64,000 nt of DNA from Serratia sp. DD3 (GTDB taxonomy: Bacteria; Pseudomonadota; Gammaproteobacteria; Enterobacterales; Enterobacteriaceae), in the NCBI RefSeq assembly GCF_000496755.2, contig NZ_AYKS02000032.1, positions 1-64,000 of the forward strand. Direction: 5' to 3'. The position numbers were made by a program, and so were the translations under genes. Positions 48,546-61,324 of the stretch are shown in pieces. Within the stretch, counting starts at the first letter, position 1; every line of letters begins with the position of its first letter. Below the pieces are notes generated by a model, which made no database searches, was not told where the DNA came from, and saw only the letters and a program-made list of their open reading frames with translations.

Positions 48546-49174
48546 GAACTCTCCGCGCTTGTTGCTGCCAGGCGAATTTTCCTTACCGCCGATGGGGTAC
48601 CAATCAGATCTTGGTGGGTGGTGAGTATTATCATTCCCCCCTGCTGCCGATGTTGTTCAAACAGTGCCACCAGTGCAACGACACCTTGTTTGTCTATTGC
48701 CGTTAAAGGTTCATCCAGGATCCACAGTGGTTTATGACTCAACCATAATCGCGCCAGCGCCACACGCCGCTGTTGCCCGGCTGAAAGTTGCGCCACCGGC
48801 AAATCTTCATAGCCCGTCAACCCCACTAGCTCCAGTGCCTGCCAGACTGCGCCAGGCTCCGGCTGTTGATCAACGGCTTGATAAAATTGCAAATTTTCAA
48901 ATGGGGTTAACATAGATTTAACCCCTGGCTGATGCCCGAGAAATAGCAGTTGCTGATGATAGTTGCTGCGGTGGTAGCGCGTATTTTCCCCTTGCCAACA
49001 CACCTCACCACTCTCTGGCTGCACTAGCCCCGCCAAAATGCGCAGCAAGCTGGTTTTACCCGCGCCATTAGGCCCTTCAACCTGGATAATCTCCCCTGGG
49101 CTCACTAAAAAACTGAGCCCGTCAAACAAGAGACGTTGATCACGGAAACAACTCAGGCTTTTAGCTTCCAGCAT
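48542..49174 (-). CDS. ccmA: Haem exporter ATP-binding protein CcmA
   Basis: 210 residues. Walker A is in [18 protein letters not shown], the signature is [15 protein letters not shown] and Walker B is [12 protein letters not shown]. It powers release of haem-CcmE. The ATG at 49174 ([10 protein letters not shown]) gives the family N-terminus; the open frame continues upstream for 164 codons but shows no homology. It is the first gene of ccmABCDEFGHI. Confidence 0.95.
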   Translation of the reverse strand: MLEAKSLSCFRDQRLLFDGLSFLVSPGEIIQVEGPNGAGKTSLLRILAGLVQPESGEVCWQGENTRYHRSNYHQQLLFLGHQPGVKSMLTPFENLQFYQAVDQQPEPGAVWQALELVGLTGYEDLPVAQLSAGQQRRVALARLWLSHKPLWILDEPLTAIDKQGVVALVALFEQHRQQGGMIILTTHQDLIGTPSAVRKIRLAATSAESS

Positions 49175-49529
49175 GGGGATTTTATACTCCTCTTTAGATT
49201 GCCAAATAATAACATAGGCCATTGAGTGCTCGTAGCCCGTACCCTCATGCAAGGCTACTCCATTAGGGGTAATATCGGGTACCAGATCAAAGTTGTGCAG
49301 AAAAAACCCGCTACGTTGGCGGCTGTTTGGGTACACCGCCACAGAAAAGTGGGCAAAAGGTCTGTTTGAACCTACCGAACAAGCCCTCTGCCCAGATGAT
49401 GCTAGTGTGGTGCAGTGGAGCATGAGTGGAGGGATGGAGCTCCCTAAGCAACTCGAATAATTTAGCGCATAGACAAACTGCCCAACCTGCTGAGAAAATT
49501 TGGATAATAGGAAATTCAGGAAATTGAAA
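49175..49529. other. Divergent gap between ccmA and the WG-repeat gene
   Basis: About 355 bases. It must hold the ccm promoter (reading left) and the promoter of the 561-residue protein (reading right). The open minus frame that extends ccmA has no resemblance to known proteins. I see no repeat, RNA gene or clear operator. Confidence 0.45.
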
Positions 49530-51215
49530 ATGGAAAAAAAATTACCCGGTAAAATAGGACGATGGGTTAGCTTGGTTTTGATGCTCATGGTTTTTGGGGC
49601 CAATGCCGAAGAGAATCCACTGACCGTAAAAGAGAGCACTGAAGAGAGCATTGACAATATCGCCACGCTATCAATGCCTGAAGCTGAGAGTAGCCTGAAT
49701 GATCTGATCAGTGAGCTCGGTCACTCCATTAACAGACTGGAAAGAAAACGGGGAGCAGCCTCTGACTTCTTTGACGCGACTGATCGTAAAATGGAAATCA
49801 GCCAAAAAAAGCTTGACTCATCCATTGAATATGAAGAACCCTTTACATTACTCACCAGTCAACAATTGACTGAACAGCTCAATTTACTTAAAAAGCAACC
49901 GATTAAATTCAAGCAAATACTCTCATCCGAAAACTCTAAGATCCGCTTTTCTGATCAAAATCTCGATGATCTGGTTGGACTGACTTCCTCCTTAGCGGAA
50001 TATAAAATTACCCATCTCTATTTCAGCGATGGCAGCGAACAAAAATTTGCCCCGACAATTGAAGATCCGTCCATTGCGGCTGATGGTTACCAGGAACTTA
50101 GCAGCCCATTAACACTGACAACCAAAAAACCCTTAGATCGCATGGTAATGGACGTTCGTTACTCTTTTTATCCCTCTTACCAAAAAGTCGTCCTAGACAA
50201 AGATAATAAAAAAGTCACTAACGATGATGGTTCAAGCTATGAGTTGATTGGTATGCAGGAGGGGATGGTTGCATTGCAATTCACCCTACCCCTGTCAGCC
50301 ACTTATCTGGTAGAGGGCTTGACCGCTGGCGGGAAATCATTGCGAATGCCTGGCAGCACTACCCTTTCTGTCCCTTCTAAAGGGCAAATAGAACAGCTCA
50401 AACTTTACCATCAAGCTTTGGTTAAAACCCGGGACAATATTAAACAGTTCGCTGATAGCAACAGCTTGCAGCAACATCTGGAAAAAATCTCTGCAGAGTT
50501 TAAAAACGACCCTGAGGATAAAATACTGATACTAAAGAACCTCACTTTTGTTGCCCAACCGCAATCCGTGGTGCTCTATATCCTCCCCGAAGAGCAAACA
50601 CGTACTGTTAGCCAAAACTTCGCCAACAGCCTGGCTAAGCAAGATTTATACATCGCCAAAGATGATGCGACCGACAAGTTTGGTTTTATCGATAAACGTG
50701 GCAACTGGGTCATCAAACCGCAGTTTGCTGTTATCGAATCTAACGATCTCAACATCAAAGGTATTTACCGCGTGCATAATGAAAATCCATCTCAAAATAA
50801 TGAAGATTCATCCTGGCTTATCTCCAGCTATATCTCGGTCGATCCCAAAACGCGCCAGATAATAAAAATGCCGTTTGAAAGTATCTTGGAGAATGTTGGC
50901 GATGACCTGTATCTGGTTCAGAAAACAACCAATGGCAGTTATGGGCTCTACAATTTCCGTACCCGGCAGTTTGTCATTCCGATGAAGTTTGTTAATCCCA
51001 AAATTGTTAACGGTCTCTTTATTGCTTCACTGGGAGAGAAAACGGATGATTACCAACGGAAATATGGTGCTTATACCCTAACGGGCAAACCCATTCTGCC
51101 ACCCAATTATTACCGTATTGAATACCTCAATGGTTACCTCTATGCGACACCGAAACAAGAGGGTCAGAAAGAGGTTTACACACTACAAGGTAAAAAAATC
51201 AATCCCCCAGGCTAA
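49530..51215 (+). CDS. Secreted WG-repeat protein of unknown function
   Basis: 561 residues. A signal peptide ([19 protein letters not shown], cleaved before EENP) predicts export. Residues about 40-100 are charged and probably helical ([20 protein letters not shown]). The last 170 residues hold WG-type repeats: [18 protein letters not shown], then weaker copies [34 protein letters not shown] and [16 protein letters not shown] repeats make beta-propeller-like folds for protein contacts. No enzyme motif is seen and the middle 300 residues match nothing I know. The ATG at 49530 follows AGGAA. It is monocistronic. Confidence 0.8.
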   Translation: MEKKLPGKIGRWVSLVLMLMVFGANAEENPLTVKESTEESIDNIATLSMPEAESSLNDLISELGHSINRLERKRGAASDFFDATDRKMEISQKKLDSSIEYEEPFTLLTSQQLTEQLNLLKKQPIKFKQILSSENSKIRFSDQNLDDLVGLTSSLAEYKITHLYFSDGSEQKFAPTIEDPSIAADGYQELSSPLTLTTKKPLDRMVMDVRYSFYPSYQKVVLDKDNKKVTNDDGSSYELIGMQEGMVALQFTLPLSATYLVEGLTAGGKSLRMPGSTTLSVPSKGQIEQLKLYHQALVKTRDNIKQFADSNSLQQHLEKISAEFKNDPEDKILILKNLTFVAQPQSVVLYILPEEQTRTVSQNFANSLAKQDLYIAKDDATDKFGFIDKRGNWVIKPQFAVIESNDLNIKGIYRVHNENPSQNNEDSSWLISSYISVDPKTRQIIKMPFESILENVGDDLYLVQKTTNGSYGLYNFRTRQFVIPMKFVNPKIVNGLFIASLGEKTDDYQRKYGAYTLTGKPILPPNYYRIEYLNGYLYATPKQEGQKEVYTLQGKKINPPG

Positions 51216-51305
51216 ACGGTTGTTGGCAGCTTTATCGATGCGAATGGTAATCGGCTCAAACGATCTAAAAACCCGTGATCCTGATACAGGATAACAGTAG
51301 GAAAT

Positions 51306-51326
51306 GGGGAACCGTTAGGGTTCCCC
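51306..51326 (+). terminator. Hairpin after the WG-repeat gene
   Basis: Arms GGGGAACC (51306-51313) and GGTTCCCC (51319-51326) with a five-base loop. It lies between two convergent genes. No T run follows, so it is a weak or shared RNA end. Confidence 0.55.
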
Positions 51327-51369
51327 CTATTAGGGGAGCGATTTACTCTCCAGCTTTAATATTGACAAG

Positions 51370-52092
51370 TTAACGTATATCACGGCGCGGTGACTCGCGC
51401 CGCAGGTGATAATCCACCTGGTACTCACTGGCATTACGGAACATCACCGAATAGTTAAGAAATTGGCCATTATCGCTGTAAGAAAGGGAGGTAATTCTTA
51501 AAATCGGTGTTAGCGGTTCAATATTGAGCAACGCGGCCATTTTTTTATCCGCCAATACTGGTGTTAAACTTTCATAATTACCGCAAATAACTATTTGGCA
51601 CTCATCTTCAATATAAGTAAATTTTGACCCTTCCAGATGCGCTAGCGACAGATTGCGAAACAGTTTTACTGGCATATAACTGTCTTCTACCATCAAGGGT
51701 TTGCCATCTACTGAACGGACACGACGTGAATAATAGATCCGCTCATCAATCTTGATACGTAGCTGACTGGCAATGGCCGGTGGCGCTGGCATGACCACAA
51801 ACTCCAGCACTTCACTGATCACCTGCTTGCCCTGATTTTTCATCACTTCAATAAAACCCGTCAGATTGGTGGTTTCATGATGCACATCTTTTTGTGCAAC
51901 GTAAATACCGCTGCCATGGCGCCTGACCACCAACCCCCAACTTATTAATAAATCTACAGCCTTACGGATCGTCATACGCGAAACGTTAAACTCCTCTGCC
52001 AGGCGTTTTTCACTCGGTAACGGGCTGCCAATGTTGTAATCGGCAGAGTTCAAACGAATTCGCAGTTGATCGGCAATGGATTTGTAGATCAT
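51370..52092 (-). CDS. GntR-family regulator of the HutC/UTRA type
   Basis: 240 residues. An N-terminal GntR winged helix (PLPSEKRLAEEFNVSRMTIR near residues 24-43) is followed by a UTRA sugar-sensing domain (RIYYSRRVRSVDGKPLMVED, and the C-terminal NYSVMFRNASEYQVDY). It is divergent from a PTS/glycosidase operon and probably represses it until the phosphorylated sugar binds. The start MIYKSIADQL (52092) is chosen because AGAG precedes it and the helix-turn-helix spacing is usual. Confidence 0.9.
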   Translation of the reverse strand: MIYKSIADQLRIRLNSADYNIGSPLPSEKRLAEEFNVSRMTIRKAVDLLISWGLVVRRHGSGIYVAQKDVHHETTNLTGFIEVMKNQGKQVISEVLEFVVMPAPPAIASQLRIKIDERIYYSRRVRSVDGKPLMVEDSYMPVKLFRNLSLAHLEGSKFTYIEDECQIVICGNYESLTPVLADKKMAALLNIEPLTPILRITSLSYSDNGQFLNYSVMFRNASEYQVDYHLRRESPRRDIR

Positions 52093-52202
52093 CAGCAGAT
52101 CTCTTTTAACCAAAAAATCATCAGGTAATATTCCCTATAAATATTTATTAAACAGTTAATTATACTTAATTTTGCTAACCCACTTTCTAAGTTAAAATTC
52201 TT

Positions 52203-52232
52203 TTGTCTAGAAAATCATTAAAAATTAGACAA
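52203..52232 (+). promoter_or_regulatory. Candidate GntR operator half-sites upstream of the PTS gene
   Basis: TTGTCTA (52203-52209) and TAGACAA (52226-52232) form a perfect 7-bp inverted repeat with a 16-base spacer. HutC-type regulators such as TreR favour TTGTCTAGACAA-like sites, so each arm could be a half-site. It is in the middle of the 284-bp divergent gap. Confidence 0.45.
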
Positions 52233-52376
52233 CTTTGGCGCAATAAAAACCATGCGTGCGATCACGAATCGCCACAACTGACCAAGCTATATCACTGACC
52301 ACTTCTTATGCTCCCCCCAGCTTCATACTAAAAAAACCATCAATAATTATTCAGGTTGTTACATGAGGATTTAAGT

Positions 52377-55316
<2,940 letters not shown>

Positions 55317-55318
<2 letters not shown>

Positions 55319-55358
55319 GCACTGTTAAGTAAGCACTGTTAAGTAAGCACTGTTAAGT
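55317..55358 (+). repeat. Three tandem 14-bp repeats at the GH4 gene end
   Basis: AAGCACTGTTAAGT repeats exactly three times (55317-55330, 55331-55344, 55345-55358). The first copy begins inside the TAA stop (55316-55318). It lies just before the terminator. Confidence 0.9.
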
Positions 55359-55369
55359 TGTGTTAGGAA

Positions 55370-55399
55370 AAGGCCCCGAAGGTTATCCTCGGGGCTTTT
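55370..55399. terminator. Terminator of the alpha-glucoside operon
   Basis: GCCCCGA (55373-55379) and TCGGGGC (55389-55395) form the stem, followed by TTTT and preceded by AAAA, so it can act on both strands. It lies between the GH4 gene and the convergent small gene at 55412. Confidence 0.9.
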
Positions 55400-55411
55400 A
55401 TACAGAATTGC

Positions 55412-55621
55412 CTAGGCTGTCTGCGATTGCTTTTTATAGATAGAGCGGTAGTGATTAAGACGCTCTAAAAAATTATCGCACTGTTCAGGTGACATATTAC
55501 CAGCCACACCATTAGCATCGATTTCACGCCCTTGAAACTCTAAGAATGCTACTGTAGAAGCGAGAAAATCCATGTTGCTCGTATTTTTTGCGTAAACGTA
55601 ACACTTTTCCAAGGTTTCCAT
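55412..55621 (-). CDS. Small soluble protein of unknown function
   Basis: 69 residues starting METLEKCYVYAKNTSN, predicted mostly helical, with FLERLNHYRSIYKKQ at the C-terminus. No signal peptide or membrane helix. I do not recognise the family. Translation is well supported: GGAGGAGGCA is directly before the ATG, a near-ideal ribosome site. It has its own 228-bp upstream region and ends at a bidirectional terminator, so it looks monocistronic. It could be a small regulator or stress protein, but nothing shows this. Confidence 0.7.
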   Translation of the reverse strand: METLEKCYVYAKNTSNMDFLASTVAFLEFQGREIDANGVAGNMSPEQCDNFLERLNHYRSIYKKQSQTA

Positions 55622-55849
55622 TGCCTCCTCCTGAACGTTTTACAGTAAAAAAACAATGTGTTATCACTTAGATGCTGATAGCTCACAAAGTAAGCTACAG
55701 ACATAATAATACTCTTACTGAATAAAAAATATACACACCCTGTACAATTCAGTAAAAAAAGCATAGTTCAAAATCGGAACCCTGCCACACAAAGATTCTC
55801 GTTCATTACCGGAGGCTGTCTACCCTTGGCTATCGTCTGGTATAACTGA

Positions 55850-57073
55850 TTACGCGGTAGACGATTTGGCGGGTTTGATCAGCCCATCAGCCCGGAACAT
55901 CGCCTTGATGCCACGCACCGCCTGGCGGATACGATCCTGGTTTTCAATCAACGCAAAGCGTACATGGCTATCGCCGTAATCACCAAAACCAATTCCTGGT
56001 GAAACGCACACTTTGGCCTCTGCCAGCAAGCGCTTGGCAAATTCCAGTGACCCCAGATGAGCGTAGGGCTGTGGAATTTTCGCCCACACATACATCGAGG
56101 CTTTGGGGTTCTCCACCATCCAACCGGCTTCGTGCAACCCTTTCACCAATACATTACGGCGCTGACGATACTGCTCGGCAATATCCAGCACACACTGTTG
56201 ATCCCCTTCCAACGCAGCAATAGCAGCCACCTGCAGTGGGGTAAAGGTACCGTAGTCGTGGTAGCTTTTAATCCGCGCCAATGCACTGACCAGTTCTGGA
56301 TTACCCACCATAAAACCAATACGCCAGCCCGCCATATTGTAGCTTTTTGATAGCGTAAAGAACTCTACGGCAATCTCTTTGGCACCGGGTACCTGCATAA
56401 TGGAAGGGGCCTTCCAGCCATCATACACAATATCGGCATAGGCCAGATCGTGAATCACCAACACATCGTATTGCTTGGCCAGTGCCACCACGCGCTCAAA
56501 GAAATCCAGCTCAACACATTGCGCCGTCGGGTTAGACGGGAAGCCAAGAATCATCATTTTTGGCCGTGGAATGGTTTCACGAATGGCCCGCTCTAATTCA
56601 CCAAAAAAGTCGCCCCCTTCCACTAACGGCACCGAGCGCACCTGAGCACCGGCAATCACCGCACCGTAAATATGGATCGGATAGCTGGGGTTTGGCACCA
56701 ACACCGTATCCCCATGGTCAAGGGTCGCCAACATCAAATGTGCCAGCCCCTCTTTCGAACCAATGGTGACAATGGCTTCACTTTCAGGGTCGATATCCAC
56801 CTGATAGCGCTCCTGGTACCAGTGCGAAATGGCCCGGCGCAAACGAGGAATACCCCGTGATGTTGAGTAGCCATGGGTATCTTCCCGTTGTGCTACCGTG
56901 CAGAGTTTTTCAACAATATGTGGGGGTGTTGGCCCATCCGGGTTACCCATGCTGAAATCAATAATATCCTCACCGCGACGGCGTGCAGCCATTTTCAGTT
57001 CAGAAGTGATATTGAAAACATAAGGAGGAAGACGTTCAATCCGTGTGAAACGGCGTGGGTTGTTATCAGACAT
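55850..57073 (-). CDS. alaC: Glutamate-pyruvate aminotransferase AlaC
   Basis: 407 residues, a type I PLP aminotransferase close to E. coli AlaC (YfdZ): [39 protein letters not shown], and the PLP Lys in [19 protein letters not shown]. It makes alanine from pyruvate and glutamate. The ATG at 57073 ([13 protein letters not shown]) follows GAGG and matches E. coli; the frame stays open 78 codons upstream but without family resemblance. Confidence 0.95.
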   Translation of the reverse strand: MSDNNPRRFTRIERLPPYVFNITSELKMAARRRGEDIIDFSMGNPDGPTPPHIVEKLCTVAQREDTHGYSTSRGIPRLRRAISHWYQERYQVDIDPESEAIVTIGSKEGLAHLMLATLDHGDTVLVPNPSYPIHIYGAVIAGAQVRSVPLVEGGDFFGELERAIRETIPRPKMMILGFPSNPTAQCVELDFFERVVALAKQYDVLVIHDLAYADIVYDGWKAPSIMQVPGAKEIAVEFFTLSKSYNMAGWRIGFMVGNPELVSALARIKSYHDYGTFTPLQVAAIAALEGDQQCVLDIAEQYRQRRNVLVKGLHEAGWMVENPKASMYVWAKIPQPYAHLGSLEFAKRLLAEAKVCVSPGIGFGDYGDSHVRFALIENQDRIRQAVRGIKAMFRADGLIKPAKSSTA

Positions 57074-57523
57074 AAATACCTCAAAAGACGTTAGCGCCCG
57101 GACCATCCGAGCGACGTTGACCACTGAGTGGCCAGCGTTTGAACATATCCCACCGCCGTAAGGCTGTCGAGTCCCCCCAATAAAAATTTTTTCCGGCTTG
57201 ATACCACGGCTCAGCAGCGCTGTATCCCTTAGCCAGGCGTTGATGACCAACAGGCTTTTTGCACTTAGCCCCAGACTGAGAATAAAGATTGACGAAACCC
57301 TTGCCAAAAACTGACATCAGTTTCGAATAACGAAAACAGGGAAGTTATGAATGAAACACTTCCCTTTATTTCCCTCTAATAAAACCGGATAATGGTTAAC
57401 GTAAAAACAACAAAACATCAACCTTCTCTCTGTATCCAGTGCATTCAAGTTGAGGTCAAACTCCCCGCGCCTTAAATGGCAACGGGTATGCCCTCGCTCA
57501 AAGACCACCCAAGGAGAACACTC
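57074..57523. other. Divergent alaC / ybiU-like control region
   Basis: About 450 bases between divergent genes. The 240 bases next to alaC are open in two minus-strand frames and contain TGGCCAC/GTGGTCA arms (a hairpin near 57120-57140). The stretch 57318-57470 is AT-rich and probably promoter. No RNA family is recognised. Confidence 0.4.
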
Positions 57524-58768
57524 ATGGCTTCCTTACTTATCGATAACATTCCTGCCGCAATAAACACGGTCAAACAGCAGTTACGCCAAGCGCTACCTAA
57601 CTACCGTGAAGTCTTCCTGGCTCTGGAAGATGATATTCGCCAGCAGGTTGAGCAAATCCGTCAGGAACTGGCAAATGGTCAGCAGGCGGTTCCTCAGCTT
57701 GATGCTGAAGATATTCTCCAGCATCGCGTCAGCGAGCAACAAATCGCATTAATTAAACAACGCGGCGTCTGTGCGATTCGTGGTGTATTTCCACCAAGCC
57801 AGGCGGAAAACTGGAATCAGGAGATCGGCGACTATCTGGAGCGCAATAACTTCGTTGAGCGGCTAAAGAACGCCGCCGAAGATAACTACTTCGGTAAACT
57901 GGAAGCCAAAAAGCCACAAATATATGGTATCTACTGGTCAAAACCACAAGTTGAAGCCCGCCAGCACCAACGTATGCACGCCGTACAGGTATTTCTCAAT
58001 AGCCTGTGGGAAACGGAAAGCAACGGTAAACAGCACTTTGACCCCACCCGCGTCACGACTTATGCTGACCGTACCCGTCGCCGCCCGCCAAACTCCTCAT
58101 CACTGGGGCTTTCCCCGCACGTGGACAGTGGCACAATCGAGCGCTGGCTGGATGAAAATTTCCGCTACGTCTATCGCCATGTATTTTCTGGCGATTGGCA
58201 GCAGTATGATCCTTTTGCTGCCGATGGTCGTACCGAAGTACGCGAAATCGCCTCACCGGCGGTGTGTTCGATGTTCCGAACCTTTCAGGGCTGGACGGCA
58301 TTAACACCACAACGTACCCATGCTGGCACACTCAATGTGGTACCGATCGCCAATGCCATGGCTTATATCCTGTTGCGTGCGTTACAAGATGATGTGGCTG
58401 AAGATGATTTATGTGATGCAGCACCTGGGCGTGCCTTGTCGATATCAGAGAAATGGCATCCCCTTTTATTACAAGGATTATCCCCTATTCCCGATCTGGA
58501 ACCCGGTGATACAGTATTTTGGCACTGTGACGTGATTCATTCTGTTGAAAATGAGCACCATGGTGAATTTGACAGTAACGTCATGTACATTGCCGCAGCA
58601 CCCGGGTGTAAGAAAAATGATGCCTACTTGCAGCGGCAGTTGCCTAGCTTTCTGTCAGGTAAAACGCCACCTGATTTCGCTGCAGATGATTTTGAAGTGG
58701 ATTTTATTGGCCGTGCCGGTGTTGAGATGTTGACCCCGCTGGGCAAAGCTCAGTTAGGTATCAAGTAA
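57524..58768 (+). CDS. ybiU: YbiU-like DUF1479 protein, putative Fe(II)/2OG oxygenase fold
   Basis: 414 residues, homologous to E. coli YbiU (DUF1479). It has an HxD pair at His199/Asp201 in [14 protein letters not shown] and a distal His in [18 protein letters not shown] (His339), the layout of Fe(II)/2-oxoglutarate oxygenases. The substrate is unknown. The ATG at 57524 follows AAGGAGA. In E. coli ybiU lies elsewhere, so its place beside alaC is specific to this lineage. Symbol given by homology. Confidence 0.85.
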   Translation: MASLLIDNIPAAINTVKQQLRQALPNYREVFLALEDDIRQQVEQIRQELANGQQAVPQLDAEDILQHRVSEQQIALIKQRGVCAIRGVFPPSQAENWNQEIGDYLERNNFVERLKNAAEDNYFGKLEAKKPQIYGIYWSKPQVEARQHQRMHAVQVFLNSLWETESNGKQHFDPTRVTTYADRTRRRPPNSSSLGLSPHVDSGTIERWLDENFRYVYRHVFSGDWQQYDPFAADGRTEVREIASPAVCSMFRTFQGWTALTPQRTHAGTLNVVPIANAMAYILLRALQDDVAEDDLCDAAPGRALSISEKWHPLLLQGLSPIPDLEPGDTVFWHCDVIHSVENEHHGEFDSNVMYIAAAPGCKKNDAYLQRQLPSFLSGKTPPDFAADDFEVDFIGRAGVEMLTPLGKAQLGIK

Positions 58769-58870
58769 TAGCCAGGCTGCCTAACCACGGCAGCCATTAA
58801 ACAAAATGAGTCTTCCTTCACCACCGGGCTCCCCCTTGCCGTTTCAATGGTGACGGGTATTGGCCAGTCA

Positions 58871-59197
58871 TTATCTACGTGGGCCTTTTGGACCACGATA
58901 ATAATACCCTGGTGGCGGCATACGATAATGTGGCCGTGAATGCCACTCCCGTGGTGGAGGCCCATAATAGTAGCCCCGTGGTGGCTGGGCATACTGCGGT
59001 GGCGCATAATGGTGATGATGCCGATGCCTCCTAGGTGGTTCACGCCAGTAGTCACCATCCCAGTAATAGCCGCGTGCATCACGATCCCCCACATGCAGTG
59101 ACAGACCGGGCACGTTAACACCGATGGATACCTCCGCATGAGTCACCATCGGCAGGGCCGATGATAGCAACATCCCCAGTAACAATGCTTTTCTCAT
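58871..59197 (-). CDS. ypeC: YpeC-like DUF2502 secreted protein
   Basis: 108 residues. A signal peptide ends near VTHAEVS. The mature N-terminus SLHVGDRDARGYYWDGDYWR matches the YpeC/DUF2502 pattern (IGDRDxxGxYWDGxxWR). The rest is low complexity, rich in Pro, Tyr, Arg and His (RRHRHHHHYAPPQYAQPP), which could bind metal. It lies between ybiU and glk; in E. coli ypeC is near glk and mntH too. The function is unknown. Confidence 0.8.
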   Translation of the reverse strand: MRKALLLGMLLSSALPMVTHAEVSIGVNVPGLSLHVGDRDARGYYWDGDYWREPPRRHRHHHHYAPPQYAQPPRGYYYGPPPREWHSRPHYRMPPPGYYYRGPKGPRR

Positions 59198-59350
59198 TAA
59201 CTCAACCCCTACAGAATGGAATCTGCCTGTTCAGCCATTACTGTAGCGCCACCACAGCGCGCATACTAGAGGGAAAAAGCCCAATTACCTGTTTCAGACG
59301 TATTCTTCACTATTTCTGCACAATGTTGGCCTCCTTGCCCGAAGGATCCC

Positions 59351-60313
59351 CTACAAATGCATGCCCAAGCTTTGACGCAAATGGGCCCCGGCCCCTAATA
59401 AGCCCGGTTGAGGGTGAGTGATCATAAATACAGGAATTTCCTGCACATACTCTCTAAAGCGGCCCTTATCTTCAAACGCATCGCGAAACCCGGAAGCCTT
59501 AAAGAACGCCAAGAAACGTGGCACAATGCCGCCAGCAATATATACGCCGCCAAACGTTCCCAAGTTCAGTGCCAGGTTGCCACCAAAACGCCCCATCATC
59601 ACACAAAACAGCGATAATGCACGGCGACAATCGGTACAGCTATCCGCTAACGCTCGCTCGGTAATATCTTGCGGTTTAAGCGCTTCCGGTTGACGCTGTT
59701 CCGCCTTGACAATGGCTCGGTACAGATTCACCAGCCCAGGGCCAGACAATACCCGCTCAGCCGAAACGCGGCCTATTTCGGCACGTAGCACCTGTAAGAT
59801 GCTGTGCTCTTCGTCGCTGTTTGGTGCTAAATCGACATGCCCCCCTTCCCCAGGCAAACTGACCCAGCGCTGGTTAACCGGCACCAAATGTGCCACGCCC
59901 AAACCCGTACCGGCGCCATACACCGCGATGGGTTTATCTTTACGCGCTTTACCGCCGCCAAACTGTAAAACATCTGCCTCTGACAGCATCGGAATTGCCA
60001 TGGAAACAGCGGTAAAATCGTTAATCACTTCCAGATGATTAAGCCCCAGGTTAGCTTTCATCTGTTTAATTGAAAAAGCCCAGCTATGATTGGTCATCGC
60101 GACCCAATCATCTGTAACCGGGCAAGCAATGGCAATACAGGCATTTTCAACCCGCTGCTGCTGCTCGGCAAGATAGTGACCAACCACCACCTCAAGGCTC
60201 TCAAACTCCAGGCCGGAGTAGGTTTTATCCTGGGTAATCTCACCCGTTTCAAGAGAACACAACGCCAGACGGGCATTGGTACCTCCCACATCACCTACGA
60301 GAGCATAGGTCAT
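59351..60313 (-). CDS. glk: Glucokinase
   Basis: 320 residues. It begins [20 protein letters not shown] (phosphate-binding DxGGTN) and has [16 protein letters not shown] with the catalytic Asp, [14 protein letters not shown] and [20 protein letters not shown]. It phosphorylates free cytoplasmic glucose with ATP. It would also use the glucose released by the nearby GH4 enzyme. Confidence 0.96.
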   Translation of the reverse strand: MTYALVGDVGGTNARLALCSLETGEITQDKTYSGLEFESLEVVVGHYLAEQQQRVENACIAIACPVTDDWVAMTNHSWAFSIKQMKANLGLNHLEVINDFTAVSMAIPMLSEADVLQFGGGKARKDKPIAVYGAGTGLGVAHLVPVNQRWVSLPGEGGHVDLAPNSDEEHSILQVLRAEIGRVSAERVLSGPGLVNLYRAIVKAEQRQPEALKPQDITERALADSCTDCRRALSLFCVMMGRFGGNLALNLGTFGGVYIAGGIVPRFLAFFKASGFRDAFEDKGRFREYVQEIPVFMITHPQPGLLGAGAHLRQSLGMHL

Positions 60314-60504
60314 TAATATTTTCTCCCTAATCAGTAAAGCAAAACGGTATACACAGTAAAATCATATCGCTAAACCCACCTACTCCATTCAGCCCTCAGG
60401 CTCCAATAGCGAACCCGATCACAAAAAATATTGCACACAGCACGATTTTCAACCATCTATTGAGCTATTATTGCTTGTTGATGCTTAAGACAGTCAAGGG
60501 AGGG

Positions 60505-61197
60505 TCAGCTCAGTGCATATCTGGCTGCGGCATAGGCGTGAATTGCCGTGGTATCGAAGACCGGTACCGTGGCATCTTGAGCGCCAACAAGGAGGCTAAT
60601 CTCCGTACAACCAAAAATGATCCCTTCAGCACCCTGCTGTTCCAGTTTACTGATAATCCGCTGGTACTCCGCCCGAGAAGGCGCAAGGATATGACCCAAA
60701 CACAGCTCTTGATAAATAATACGGTGGATAATCTCACGGTCCGCAGCGTCCGGTGTGATAACCTCAAGACCAAATTTATCCTGCAGACGCCCACGGTAAA
60801 AATCCTGCTCCATGGTAAAACGCGTTCCTAACAACCCGATACGGCGGATATCTTGTTGGCATACCTGTTCTGCGGTGGCATCCGCAATATGGATTAACGG
60901 TAAGCCGCTGGCTTGCTCTATGGCATCTGCCACCTTATGCATGGTGTTGGTGCAAATGACAATGGCCTCAGCACCTGCGGCACGCAACGCGCTGGCGGCG
61001 GATGCTAACAGGCGCCCGGCCCCGTCCCAATCCCCTTGATGTTGCAACCGCTCCACTTCGTGAAAATCCACGCTATAAAGCACAATTTTTGCCGAATGCA
61101 GGCCGCCAAGCTGAGTTTTTACCTGCTCATTAATCATGCGATAATACGGTATGGTGGATTCCCAGCTCATTCCACCTAATAAGCCCAGTACCTTCAT
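60505..61197 (-). CDS. Aspartate/glutamate racemase-family protein
   Basis: 230 residues. The two catalytic Cys lie in AIVICTNTMHKVADA and GIIFGCTEISLLVG; the N-terminus is MKVLGLLGGMSWESTIPYY. Length and motifs are like YgeA-type broad-specificity amino acid racemases, cofactor independent. The substrate is not known. The start at 61197 is chosen because it begins the first beta strand and GAGA precedes it; twelve upstream codons lack homology. Confidence 0.88.
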   Translation of the reverse strand: MKVLGLLGGMSWESTIPYYRMINEQVKTQLGGLHSAKIVLYSVDFHEVERLQHQGDWDGAGRLLASAASALRAAGAEAIVICTNTMHKVADAIEQASGLPLIHIADATAEQVCQQDIRRIGLLGTRFTMEQDFYRGRLQDKFGLEVITPDAADREIIHRIIYQELCLGHILAPSRAEYQRIISKLEQQGAEGIIFGCTEISLLVGAQDATVPVFDTTAIHAYAAARYALS

Positions 61198-61324
61198 TTT
61201 TCTCTTCTCACTGTTATTAACCACATCAAGCAAACATTACTCGAGATCGAGCAATCTGACGACATCATTATGTTAAGTGAGAATATTGGTCATCACTGAG
61301 GAAAAGCATGGTTATAACGGTGGT

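Noticed and set aside
47980..48624. Plus frame of 214 codons opposite ccmB/ccmA
   Set aside because: Rich in Ser, Asn and Pro as expected for the antisense of membrane helices; both sense genes are clear.
49175..49666. In-frame 164-codon extension of ccmA
   Set aside because: No resemblance to CcmA or any family, and it overlaps the start of the WG-repeat gene on the other strand.
52250..52275. Possible CRP site before the PTS gene
   Set aside because: GTGCGATCAC has the wrong spacing for TGTGA-N6-TCACA.
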